64,000 nt of DNA from Sanderia malayensis (taxonomy: Eukaryota; Cnidaria; Scyphozoa; Semaeostomeae; Pelagiidae): assembly GCA_013076295.1 (NCBI GenBank), contig RQOL01000876.1:1178001-1242000 (forward strand), in the 5' to 3' direction. Position numbers and translations under genes: made by a program. Numbering within the stretch: the stretch's first letter is position 1; each line of letters starts with the position of its first letter. Positions 1 to 10,090 of this stretch are shown here, piece after piece. The notes beneath the pieces are model-generated. The model searched no databases. It had not been told where the DNA came from and saw nothing but the letters and a program-made list of their open reading frames with translations.

Positions 1-1298
1 TTATTACACGTTGAAATTTGAAATTTTATTTCAAAATAACTGCCTTCCCTTTGTGTACTTCGAATGCACTTTGTACTTTGGATGGCTATCAAGGGATGTG
101 CTCATTAAAACGGGCGGCTAAAAAGGGGAGGTGTTAAAATTTACCCTAACCAATACCATGTGCCTTGATCAGGAAAGCTGTGATCGAAATCAGGTGGCAT
201 CAAAAAAGATATCTACGGCTTGAATCGAGCTTACAGGAAATAGGCCTTGCTTCTTTTACGACACACTAACACAATCTCTAACCTCGAAAATAAAAATGAA
301 GGATTACATACAAATACAAGTATATATGAATAATTTACATTTCAAAATCATGTGCCTGTTTATAATCGACAAATTACGTATCATAGAGCGTCGATTAAAG
401 TTACGCGCCTCATAGTTACACGTGTTTAATGCGAGTATTGCAATATGCCTTCATATGGCGGACATTTAAAAACAACGGATTTTAGCAATGCAATGGTCGA
501 AATACGTCCGCCATGTAAAAATTCCACTGCAATTGAATCACGCAACTTTTACGACCTCGTGACCCCTTTAAAATATGTAAACTAGCAACTCGGCAAACAA
601 TCTTTCGGTGGTGCGATAAACAAAAAATAAAGCAAAGCAAGGTAATTAATAAATAAAACTAGTCCCTTCTAATTTGAACAAAAAATTATCAACAAAAATT
701 ACAAATGAACACAACACCATCATTGATATTTTCGTCTTTGTCAGTGTCTTTTGGTAATGTCTGCTCAAAATAATAAAGTTTTGGAGAAAGTTCTCGTACT
801 CCACGATAATAGCGACATGGATTGAGTTTGAAAAAGTTACCGAACCGTAGCTTACCGGTCACGTAATTAAAAGCAGGTGAAACTGGTTCGGTTTCATTGC
901 ACGATTAATTAAAACAAAATCGTATTTGTGGTTTTGAAGATGGCTTCGCATAGAACTCTTTCCAAATATTTACGCTCTGTAATGCAAGGCCCATAGTTCT
1001 TGAAGTGGTGGCATGTTAGAAAATTATCCGTTCTTTAACATCACAGGTTAACTTAGGCCTAGTCTGCTCATTGACCGAAACATGAACATGAAACATGCAA
1101 AACTTGGTCACAAATGAGCCATTTGTTGGCGCCAATTATTTTCCTATCACTTTACCCTAATCATTTAACAGGGGAATACAAATTCTCTCAATGGTGACGA
1201 TATCAAAGATCGTCAATTAAAATTGTCTTAATACTTCTATATTGCCTGTGACATGAAATGCGACGACCGTGTTTAGAAATTATGGTTTGTAAACTCAC
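1..1298 (-). other. TEAD intron 1 (partial); no gene seen
   Basis: On the minus strand a GTGAGT donor at 1298-1293 closes the TEAD exon, so this stretch should be the start of the following intron, which continues past the left edge. I see no exon of the YAP-binding domain, RNA gene or clear repeat in it. The sequence is AT-rich and has no long open frame. Confidence 0.6.
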
Positions 1299-2478
1299 CG
1301 CGAAACGGTTCGAAATCTATCAAACTCTCAAACATGCAAGATGATGCCATCCTATTTACACCAGAACTGCCAATCACATCGTGGCATTCTGATTTTATTT
1401 CCACAGCATGACTAGGCCCACCTACTCCAACTCCTACAGCCGATGATGACGACGAAGACGCAGTGTTTACAGCACTGGACGGCCTAGCCAGGTCATTGTT
1501 GTGCTGTGAGGAGGAGCGTTGTTGCTCGGCATTGCCTCTTCGCCATGTCCCTGCGTTGCTGCTTTGATGCTGTCCGCCCACGCCACCGCCAGTCGGATCT
1601 TGTGCGTACAAACTTGTCGACGGTGAGACGTCACAATTGTGTGGATACTCCCATAAAATCTGCTCGCTCAGGCTTTGATATCCGCCACTGGATGACATCG
1701 TCGGCGTGAGCTGATCGCCATTCGCTTCGTCAATCACGCCACGTGCAACACCTCTGCCATTGCTTTCCAATTTCGGCATGACATCTGACAGGGAGACTTT
1801 CGAGTAGCAGTTATCGGCATCTGCGCTGTGCTCAGGGAATATCTCCGACAATTCCCTTTCAATCGATAATCCACGCTCGACCTTGGCGCAGCGCTGTTGC
1901 ACCGTAGCATCGGCTCCACTGCCTTCCATCACCATCACAGACGAATGGCTATCCGAGTTTTTCAATCTCAAATTGGACGGATAATGGAACACAGATGATG
2001 ATGGCGATGACGATGTCACTGATAATGAAGAAGACATTGAGCTTTGATGAATTAATTTTGATGAACTATTGTTGATCATTGATCGCTTCTGTTGATGATA
2101 ATTATGATGAGAATGCTCGTTGTCTTCATCGTGTTGATTATCAGCAGACAAGATTTCGGCTGACGACAAAGTCATCATATCTTGTAAAACATGCGTGTCG
2201 TGATGTCTTCTACCTCCCACTCCTCTGACTTTCGTTTGCATCTGCCTGACTTTCTTTCTCGCCAGCACTTGAATGTGGCTAGCCACCTGCTTTCGAGTCC
2301 TAACCTTTCCTGTTTTCAGATAGATGTAACGGGCGATCAACTCGTTTCGGCCGTACATTTTATCCCTGGCTGATAGCATGATTTTCTGTCTACCGCACGG
2401 TGGATAAAGTGCCAAGGCCTCTTGAAAACTCTTCTCGATCTCACCAGCCCATAATCCTTCAGCCTCGTTTGTCGACAT
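1299..2478 (-). CDS. TEAD: TEAD/scalloped-type transcription factor, first coding exon (partial)
   Basis: DNA-binding effector of the Hippo pathway; family members bind MCAT-type sites and recruit YAP/TAZ. The exon codes about 393 residues from ATG 2478. The TEA domain occupies about residues 6-87 and carries the family core seen in [26 protein letters not shown] and [15 protein letters not shown]. It is followed by an acidic and His-rich stretch and a long Ser-rich linker (residues about 90-380) with poly-Ser runs. The open frame runs on to 1273, but a consensus donor at 1298 shows that the true exon ends at 1299 after 1 nt of a codon. The C-terminal YAP-binding domain is not in the window and must lie to the left. 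Having the whole TEA domain plus about 300 residues of linker in one exon is notable. Residues after the third helix (RQMQTKVR) differ from vertebrate paralogues. Confidence 0.93.
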
Positions 2479-4800
2479 GCCGATACTCTTATGATCTTCT
2501 CCTCGAATATACGCACTCGCGAAGCGTCGATGTTAAATGCAATGATGAACCCAAACCAACCAAATCGCCTCTCTAATATAAACCTACCAACCTAAAGTCT
2601 ACAACTACATTCAGTACAGCACTGAACACTGTATAGCACAGATACAGCCTTGAAAGCTATGCCAGTTCGCTTATTGACTAAATATTGTGTTTACAACAAA
2701 CAAAGATGGCTTCAATAAAACGCTCGTCCTGCTCTGCGTTCGCTTATAGATGGCCAGCACGCTGAAAGCTCGAAAGATCAAGCGCATCATGGTACCAGCC
2801 AACGATGGGTGTGAACAATATACGCTAGAACGGTTCCAATGATCGTGAAATTATGAGCATGTGACGGGGTCATATTAACAGTAGACCGCATACGATCACT
2901 TCATCGTTACATTAATTCATCTATTATCAATATCCATCATTATCATTTCTAACATCGCTAATACCATAAACTCCATTGAAAGCTTCGTGATTTCACTGGT
3001 CTGTTAATGTTCATAATTAATCGAACAAAGTGATATGTACTAATTTAAATTACTGCATACGGTTAACTCCCAATGTTTCAATCGAATACAGGTCACCTCA
3101 AACATCACGCTACATCTCGAACGTGTATCACGAAACTCTATCAAATATTGAACTCTCGAAAATGTTCGCTTCCTTTCAGAATTCGAGATAACGAGAGTCA
3201 ATCATGGTTGCATTTTTTACTCAACAACTGAACCATATAAACACTATTAGTACTCATTAAGTAATACAATTGCTGTTACATCTTCGTATGTGAGCAAGAT
3301 TCGGTTCCTGTCAATTATTCGTGTGTAAACAATAAAGCATAATACTAGTGAAAATAACTGGTGAAGCAAAACATCTCTGAATTTTCTATGTGCATATCAC
3401 ATTAAAAAAAGGATCTCTTAGGTTAATAAGGCTAAGAAGTGCGTTGCAAAAGTATGTTTTATTTCCACAAGAGAGCTGTTTACCGGGCATTGCTTGAACA
3501 TCTGTGATGTACCATTTCGTTTGTTTACGAAACATGTTTAGGACACCTTGTTTCATTAAACATCGAATTCAGTTTTATTGTTCTTTATTTTTCAACTTTT
3601 ATTTCAATTTCTTTTAACAAAATGGAAAATAGATGGTAAGAACATAGAATTCTGCAATATGCCTACAACCAAAGTGACTTTTCATGAAATTAGACTTGGT
3701 TTGCGAGGACATGGTCCGACTTGAAGAATGTTCAAGCTAAGCGAGTCTCCAAATAAGACAGGATACTTTATTCCAAATTAGACAGGACACTGTATTTCGA
3801 ATAAGACAGGATACTTGATTCCAAAAAAGACAAGAAACTTTACTTTATTAAACATCGCCCTGACAAAGTCACGAGGTACCTACCCAGATAGCTACTTTAT
3901 GGAATTTACCTGTATTTGAATAATACTTAATGAGACATGTGTTTGTGCGCGTATTAATTAAAACATCATATACATGTCTTTCTGGTGTGTGAAATGTTGA
4001 ATTTTAGCGATGTCAAAATTGGTAGAAAGTATTATGGCTTGACATTCATTAGCATACTCGCACTTAAAATGGTAACATCCAGAACAAAAAAGAGCGCCAA
4101 TTGTTACCCACCTGTCAGTGGTGAATGAGGATTTAATTGGAAAGCAAATTGCCTTGTACCTCATTGCCTTAATTAAACGCCGGTTCCTTTTACACTGGCT
4201 CTAACTGCACAAGTCGAAAATGTTCTGTGTTTTACGCCACGAGCAAGAATGTATAAAAAATGTATAATTCATTGATATTTTACGCAATGTGTCATTTAAA
4301 TTTTTCTTCATCGTTAGACTGCACACCAATGGCATTTTCTTCTGTTTGATGTCATGCTCCTCCCTAGTTTCACCTCCTACTAGCAACTGCTGTTCAAAAT
4401 CAAACTTCTGTCTTCTTCTGAGCTTGTTTGTTGACAAAAGTTTCCATTTTCGCCAATATGGCTTTGATAAAATCATGTTTATTGAAACATCTAGCTATGA
4501 CTTCGTTGTTTGTATAGTGCACTCTTATCTCTATAAAAACTTAGCAGTGAGATTCTTATAGGAAAAAAACAATTCTTATATAAATTCTTATGGAAACAAC
4601 TTTTTGTTATGAAAAACTCTTAGTACACGACCCACAGTAATAAAAATCTCGCAGACTTCAAAAATCTTCCTTATTAGGGGCTTTATTCAACCCCCGAACT
4701 CCACTTAAAACAATGTTGGTCTTGAAATCAGTTCCTTGTCATCATCGTTCAAAAAAATTGTCTCGTATAAGACTGTCTCTGGATGTAACATTGTTCGGGG
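2479..4800. other. TEAD 5' flank and intergenic DNA
   Basis: This is the presumed 5' UTR and promoter side of TEAD, with no convincing coding region. At 3750-3840 there are four loose copies of a motif like AAGACAGGATACTTTATTCC, a decayed short tandem repeat of about 28 bp. Open frames at 3958-4164 and 4201-4561 are overlapping, on both strands and lack any recognisable domain. Confidence 0.4.
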
Positions 4801-4801
4801 A

Positions 4802-4848
4802 GGAGGGGGATGAAGGACGAATGTAAGCGAAGTCCTTCATCTCCCTCC
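4802..4848. repeat. 17-bp inverted repeat (hairpin)
   Basis: Arms 4802-4818 and 4832-4848 are complementary at 16 of 17 positions, separated by 13 nt. It could be a stem-loop or a worn transposon end. No gene is close by. Confidence 0.6.
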
Positions 4849-4949
4849 GAAAGTCCCAAGTGTCCCAGTTTATCAAAAATCGTAGCTGTTTTTGTAATAA
4901 TATGTCCGCCAATATAACTTAAACCAGTTCTAAAATTCTGCTCCCTGAG

Positions 4950-5045
4950 AGCCTGTTAAGAAATTTTCAGTACCAAAATTCACAAAAAGTTAAGAAACTT
5001 TGAGCGCTGGCAAAAAATCCTAGTTTCTCATAAGAAAAAGAGTTG
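4950..5045. repeat. Fragment of the TAAGAAAC repeat family
   Basis: It contains TTAAGAAA, GTTAAGAAACTTTG and TTTCTCATAAGAAA, the same motif set found in the complete inverted-repeat element at 7478-7780 and near 48870-48960. It is likely a worn relative of that element. Confidence 0.35.
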
Positions 5046-5844
5046 ATTTGATAATGTTTGCTGAGATTACGACTGTTTGCGGTGTTTACGATGTTTACAT
5101 CACCTTAAAAACAAGATACCAGTAGAATATAATGTTGCAAATCGCGAGAGTAAGTATAGAAATGCTCATTGTTTTCAAAAATTAAAACATTGTTTTTCAA
5201 ACAGCATCCCCACGTAACCCGAGGAAGGAGATAATTGATGAGGGAAGTTTATGGGAACCCAACTTCATAAATGTGCTCATTCTCTAGGATATAACCTACT
5301 TTGGCAGCATAATGGCCACACTTGCATTAGGTATGCGAAAAAAACAAGTGCTCCTCGAACATTACCTTATTATTTCACCCTGCAAAAATCAGACTTCAAT
5401 TTCATCACCGGCCTATCCAATGACATGAAACTCAAGTGAGTAACATTTTTTTAAATGTTAATAATAATATTAATAATATTTTTTAAATAAAATCATATTT
5501 GAAAAATAATATTCAGGGGACTCATTATCTCAACTGCCCCTGCCCTAACGCATCTCTGTCAGCTTGCCCCACTAATTAATCAGAGCATAACCATGTGGGA
5601 TTTCGTCAAACATGCCAGCTGTTATCTGCAGTGGTCCATCCAGCTCAGCGCACACAATCGGCTGAGGCAGTGACCTTTCAAAGGCAATGATGAAAGATCA
5701 GTTAAGATTGAAACAAACTCGGATTAATGAACAGTGATTTTCCAGTTAGCCACACTTGATTGATTCGTTTGAATATACGGCGAGCATACTTGTAAAGAAA
5801 CACTGAATCGGTAACGACGAACATAGATAATCTCACATTCGAGA

Positions 5845-5885
5845 CTATTACAACACCTGTTAATATCCAGCAGGTGTTGTAACAG
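5845..5885. repeat. 15-bp inverted repeat with 11-nt loop
   Basis: The left arm CTATTACAACACCTG pairs with the right arm CAGGTGTTGTAACAG at 14 of 15 positions. Each arm contains CACCTG/CAGGTG, an E-box core. Function unknown. Confidence 0.65.
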
Positions 5886-6380
5886 TCAAATTAGGAAAGA
5901 GTCGTCGCGAGCGAATCAACATGGACAAGCCCCAAGAAATTTACTCACACAGTGCCTGATTTAGAGTGGTCTTGGCAACTAATATTACTGGGAATTAAAG
6001 CAATGGTCTTGGAAAAATCAGTGGGAAGAAATGGGACACTTTGATAAGTTTATTGTTCACAAGAGTCTTTTTGGGTTGACATGCTTATCACTCTTCATTA
6101 TCCCATTGAGTTGTTTATCAAATTGTGCTGCCTATTAGCTACAAATCAATCAAACAAACAAAATAAGGTCAATGTAAAGCGTTGAGCGAGGCATTCTGTT
6201 TGACTTAAACGCAATGACCGAGCGGGGTGTCAAAGGACGTGGTTTGCAAAACAATTTCCCTGGGGTAAGCCCCTAGACCTAGAACCCTATTGATAGCTGT
6301 TTCAGAAACCGTGGTGTTGGGCAACCAAATTAAATTAGACAATCGCATCTTCTAGACTCTGGTATATTACTTAATTGGGT

Positions 6381-6656
6381 GCACCGTAAATCCTCGAATA
6401 AGCCTCCACCTCCGACTAAGACCTCACCTCGAATAAGCCCCCATCCTGATAATCATTTACAAGGACATTGAGCCCAAGCTTCCAGACATTGAAGTTGTTT
6501 AGCGAATGTATTGCAAATAACAACAAGCTTAAACCAATAACTTTATTGATTGGCTGCATCGTATGGCTTTTATTTGCTTAATATTGAACAAAAATCGGAC
6601 TAAAATTTCGTTTTTGCAGATAAGCCCCCGGGGGCGTATTCGAGGATATACGGTAT
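6381..6656. mobile_element. MITE-like element, about 276 bp, with ATCCTCGAATA termini
   Basis: The left end carries ACCGTAAATCCTCGAATAAG and the right end the near reverse complement, CGTATTCGAGGATATACGGT. Terminal inverted repeats are about 27 bp with four or five mismatches. There is no coding capacity for a transposase. Related CTTATTCGAGG text recurs near 23180. Confidence 0.65.
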
Positions 6657-7477
6657 TGAAGGTTACGGTGTGTTTTATCACCGGCTACTATCAATGCAGT
6701 GCAAATCCGCGTGTGAGAATCTACTTTTACAACAACCTTCAGGCCAAAATTTCTTCCCAAAAAATAGAAGAAACAATAGCTTATTTTTTCAACAATGGAT
6801 TGAATGTAAAATCTCTAGGTTGTTATATTTGAGTTTTCACTATAATGTGAAAATCAACTGACATGGAGTAAGCACTAATGATACGAACCATTCAATGATT
6901 TATCAAATGTTTTAGTCACTACTGGTGGGACCAAGCTCCCTTTGATGTTCGCAAAGCATCTACGGCCATGGAGGTTGTTCGCTGTCTCTACAGCAGAATA
7001 ACAGATCGCAATTGAGCACGGAGGCATAGATATGAAAAAATCACCGTACAAAACTAAACGTCGTATTGCGTTCAATAAACAAAATCAATTAACATTTCCA
7101 TTGCATCCATGGTTAATAAAGGGAGGACCATTAAACGCCCTCCCTCTATTAACTATGTTGCATCGTATGTTATAATGTAGTTTCCATCACCGCGATGAAA
7201 GAATTCCACTAGACGTCGAGTCGTTGCGCTACAAAGCAACAGACCATGAATAGCAATTGGCAGGTCATCGCGAGAGTGGCCAAACGTATTAATGAAGAGC
7301 AAACGTCGGGAAAATATTCAATCGTCGGAATTCAACACGCATGTGCAACAAACGGCAGAATATATAATCAAGGCTGATAATAATGAACATTAACCTTACA
7401 GTTCTATAGCTGATAGATCCACTTCTTTATATTCTAAAATGGTTTATGAAATTTATTGAACATATACTTCTACCCAC

Positions 7478-7780
7478 ATACACGTTTTTTTTATAAGAAA
7501 CCGGTTTATAAGAAACCTAGATCTAGACGCCCTAAAATTTAAGAAACTTTTAGAACTACAAGGAAATATTTAAGAAACATTAGAAATTTATTTTACAGTA
7601 AGTGTGTTTTATGTGCAAAAGAATAACATCGTCGGCTCCACATGACGATTTTTCTCATTGACGATTTTTCTTTGCGAAAAATCTAATATTTGATTAAGAA
7701 ACTAACTAAAATGTGGCTAAAAATTAAGAAACTTTTACTACTAGGCCTTGAGCCAGGTTTCTTATAAAAAAAGCGTGTAT
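7478..7780. mobile_element. TAAGAAAC-type inverted-repeat element, 303 bp
   Basis: It begins ATACACGTTTTTT followed by TATAAGAAACC and ends GGTTTCTTATA followed by AAAAAAGCGTGTAT, so the ends are inverted repeats of about 26 bp. The interior repeats TAAGAAAC at least five times. No open frame. Similar termini are seen at 48870-48975 and 49740-49830. Confidence 0.65.
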
Positions 7781-8679
7781 TCCAGAAGTGTTCTCTTCGA
7801 TGTGTTTCGTTTCAATGTCGTCCTGATTTAACAAAAATGCGGTGATCTCTCAGTGTGCCATTCAAACTATTTCTGCTCTGATTTGATGGCAGTAAACAAA
7901 GCAATGAATCAGACATTTTTCATGCATATTACTTGCCAAAAACGCAAAATTACATGTCAATACCGTGAAAAAATATCATTCATCGGCAAAACACAAGTGC
8001 CTGGCCAATTATTTCTCATAAATTGATACTCTAATATCTATTTACCTACATTTTAAATTGTTCTAATACCTAGCTTCTTCAGCCCTCTGACGCCCGAAAT
8101 TCTTGAAAGTTTTATCAACATAAATACACGATTTTAAAACCTTCAAGCAAGCCTAAAATTTCCAGATCAAATTATTGAAACATCATATTTCTTTGACAAA
8201 TTTGACATAATATTTTTAATCAATCATACAATAGAATTGATTCACTTTTTCACCCAGTCCCTTGCACCTTTTATGTGCGTGGTCTGATTTTGTAACTAAC
8301 TGTGTCAAAAGGTCAACCGGGGTCACTTTGATCAGTCGGGTGACTTTATTAATTTAGTTTCGGCCAATACAAAAATTAATGTTTCCAAAGCACAAAAGTC
8401 AATAGCTCCAGTGCTTGCCTCTTTTCCATTAGGGCAGGGTCATAAGTGGTAAAGAGGCTATATATTTAGCACCTAGCAACAGCCAAACGTTGCCAAGACA
8501 ACATACAATCTCAATCAACATTCACAGCAAAGCATTGTCTGTCGCAAAGATTTTTTTCAAAGCTGAGTTCCATTAATCAGAATTAATTTTCACAAACAGG
8601 TTTCTGTGTACAACCATCTCTTATCAGTTGTATTATTTGTTTATCTTAGTAATGGTTCCAAATTACAAGAGTAAGAACG
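7781..8679. other. Intergenic DNA, nothing recognised
   Basis: AT-rich sequence between the TAAGAAAC element and the reverse transcriptase remnant. I see no open frame of interest, RNA gene or clear repeat. Confidence 0.4.
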
Positions 8680-9351
8680 ATGAAAAAAAATAGCAATAAA
8701 CTTTGTGCCGGTCAAAAAGCGGGGGCCGAGGCAGCAGCAATACATTCCATGCAAAGTATTTTCCAGGAAGAGAATTCGGAGGGGGTCCTTCTGATTGATG
8801 CCGCAAATGCCTTTAATTCTCTAAATCGCCACGTTGCCTTGCACAACATTCAAGTCCTGTGCCCCAGAGCTTCTATAATACTGATCAATACCTACAGAAA
8901 CTCATCAAGGTTATTTATTTCTGATGGAGGGGGTATGCTATCACAAGAAGGGACAACTCAGGGTCATCCCCTAGCCGTGCCCTTCTATGCTGTCTCAACA
9001 ACTGTCCCGATATCTTCTCTCAGAAGGCAATTCATCGATGTAAAACAAGTTTAGTTGGCAGATGGTGCATCACCCGCAGGAAAATTAGAGAGACTAGCAA
9101 GTTTTTTAAAAGATTTGTCAAAAGAAGGTGCCAAATATAGATACTTTGTCAATGACCAAAAGTCATGGCTAATTTTAAGAAATGAATCTGATCTAAAACA
9201 GGCCAAGAATATTTTCCAATGCTTTTCCCTTCAGATAACTACAGAAGCACAACGCCATCTTGGTGCTGCACTTGGTTCAAACCAGCTCAAAGAAAGCTAT
9301 AAAAATGACAAAGTAACTAGATGGATAGAAGAGCTGACCAACTTGTTGTAG
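8680..9351 (+). pseudogene. Reverse transcriptase remnant of a LINE-like retrotransposon
   Basis: One reading frame of 224 codons interrupted by a single TAG at 9052-9054. Recognisable polymerase blocks are VLLIDAANAFNSLNR (palm motif A region, residues about 28-42), EGTTQGHPLA (motif B, about 91-100) and LADGASPAGKL just after the stop, which sits where the catalytic Y/FADD box belongs; the second aspartate there reads glycine. The trailing HLGAALGS block is typical of this reverse transcriptase group. With a stop immediately before the catalytic box and a changed catalytic position, this copy cannot code an active enzyme. The upstream part (endonuclease, fingers) and any 3' tail are missing. 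Cnidarian genomes carry many relatives; that statement is from memory of the family. Confidence 0.8.
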
Positions 9352-9390
9352 GATGTAGGAAAGCCCCCTGCGTATATTACTAACACGTAG

Positions 9391-9410
9391 ATCACGTGAC
9401 ATCACGTGAC
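9391..9410 (+). promoter_or_regulatory. Two adjacent CACGTGA E-boxes
   Basis: The 10-mer ATCACGTGAC occurs twice head to tail. CACGTG is the palindromic core bound by bHLH factors such as MITF/TFE or USF. The setting is transposon debris, so a role in expression is only a possibility. Confidence 0.35.
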
Positions 9411-9517
9411 TTGTTAATCTGTTGCAGTACTCGAAAGTATCCTGAATTAGAATTATCAATCTATATAGTAACTTACATTACTGCAACAGATTCATTATAT
9501 TACAAATTGATGCAAAA

Positions 9518-9689
9518 GTGAAAAGTTTTGATGGAATAGGTGATGTAAAAGTCTTCCTAGAAAAAGTATCGTTCCATTCAACTCTCAAGGGCTATGACGG
9601 GGAAAAGGCCGCTCAAAACCTGGCCAGCAAGTTAGAAGGCAGAGCAATCGACGTATACATGAGATTGAAAGCAGCAGACAAAAAGAAAG
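9518..9689 (+). pseudogene. Retrotransposon gag-like fragment, left part
   Basis: Codes about 57 residues from FDGIGDVKVFLEKVSFHSTL to MRLKAADKKK, a helical gag core of LTR retrotransposons (residues such as GYDGEKAAQNLASKLEGRA). The reading is cut by the hairpin element inserted at 9690 and resumes at 9948 with KEKLREFEKGNQDREA. The repeated DKKK codons on both sides are the element's target duplication. There is no start-to-stop gene. Confidence 0.6.
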
Positions 9690-9962
9690 TTGAAAATTCT
9701 TTGATGCGTGTGGTACTGTTAAGGTAAGGCAAATAAATGAACAAAATTGTATGAATAGTACCATGTGATTCATAAAATGTTAACACTAACGTTTCAGGCG
9801 TATGCCCGTTATCAAAGATAACGGGAATACGCCCGATACCGATACCGATATCTTATGTCTATGATAACGGGCATACGCCTGAAACGTTAGTGTTAACATT
9901 TTATGAATCACATGGTACTATTCATACAATTTTGTTCATTTATTTTCCAGACAAAAAGAAAG
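9675..9962. mobile_element. Hairpin element copy 1 with 15-bp target duplication
   Basis: The direct repeat CAGACAAAAAGAAAG at 9675-9689 and 9948-9962 is exact. Between them lie 258 bp: an unpaired leader of about 41 nt (9690-9730, containing TTTGATGCGTGTGGTACTG), then perfect 83-nt inverted arms 9731-9813 and 9863-9945, with a 49-nt loop. The insertion splits a gag-like reading frame. The leader and outer arms are shared with a second copy at 38990-39166. The element codes nothing. A 15-bp duplication is longer than cut-and-paste transposons usually make and is closer to LINE/SINE target-primed insertion, but I see no poly(A) or LINE-like tail. Confidence 0.85.
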
Positions 9963-10090
9963 CAGACATAATACATAAAGAAAAATTAAGAGAATTCGAG
10001 AAAGGGAATCAAGACAGGGAAGCATGGACCACACCTGTGTTGTCTGTGGCAGTGAAGTTGGAGAAGCCCACAAGTGTAGTATACTTGTAG
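9948..10090 (+). pseudogene. Retrotransposon gag-like fragment, right part
   Basis: Continues the gag-like helix after the hairpin insertion (KADIIHKEKLREFEKGNQDREA), then changes character at about 10020. There, in another frame, HTCVVCGSEVGEAHKC resembles a small zinc-binding module that introduces the following transposon-like gene. The boundary between the two elements is not clear. Confidence 0.45.

Noticed and set aside
4201..4561. Two overlapping 90-codon frames on opposite strands
   Set aside because: They mirror each other, have no domain, splice context or codon pattern, and lie in AT-rich spacer.
9720..9950. Hairpin element as an introner (GTAAGG near its start, TTTTCCAG near its end)
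   Set aside because: Removing GTAAGG...CAG would leave about 30 nt of the element in the message and would not restore the gag frame, and copy 2 sits in a non-coding site.
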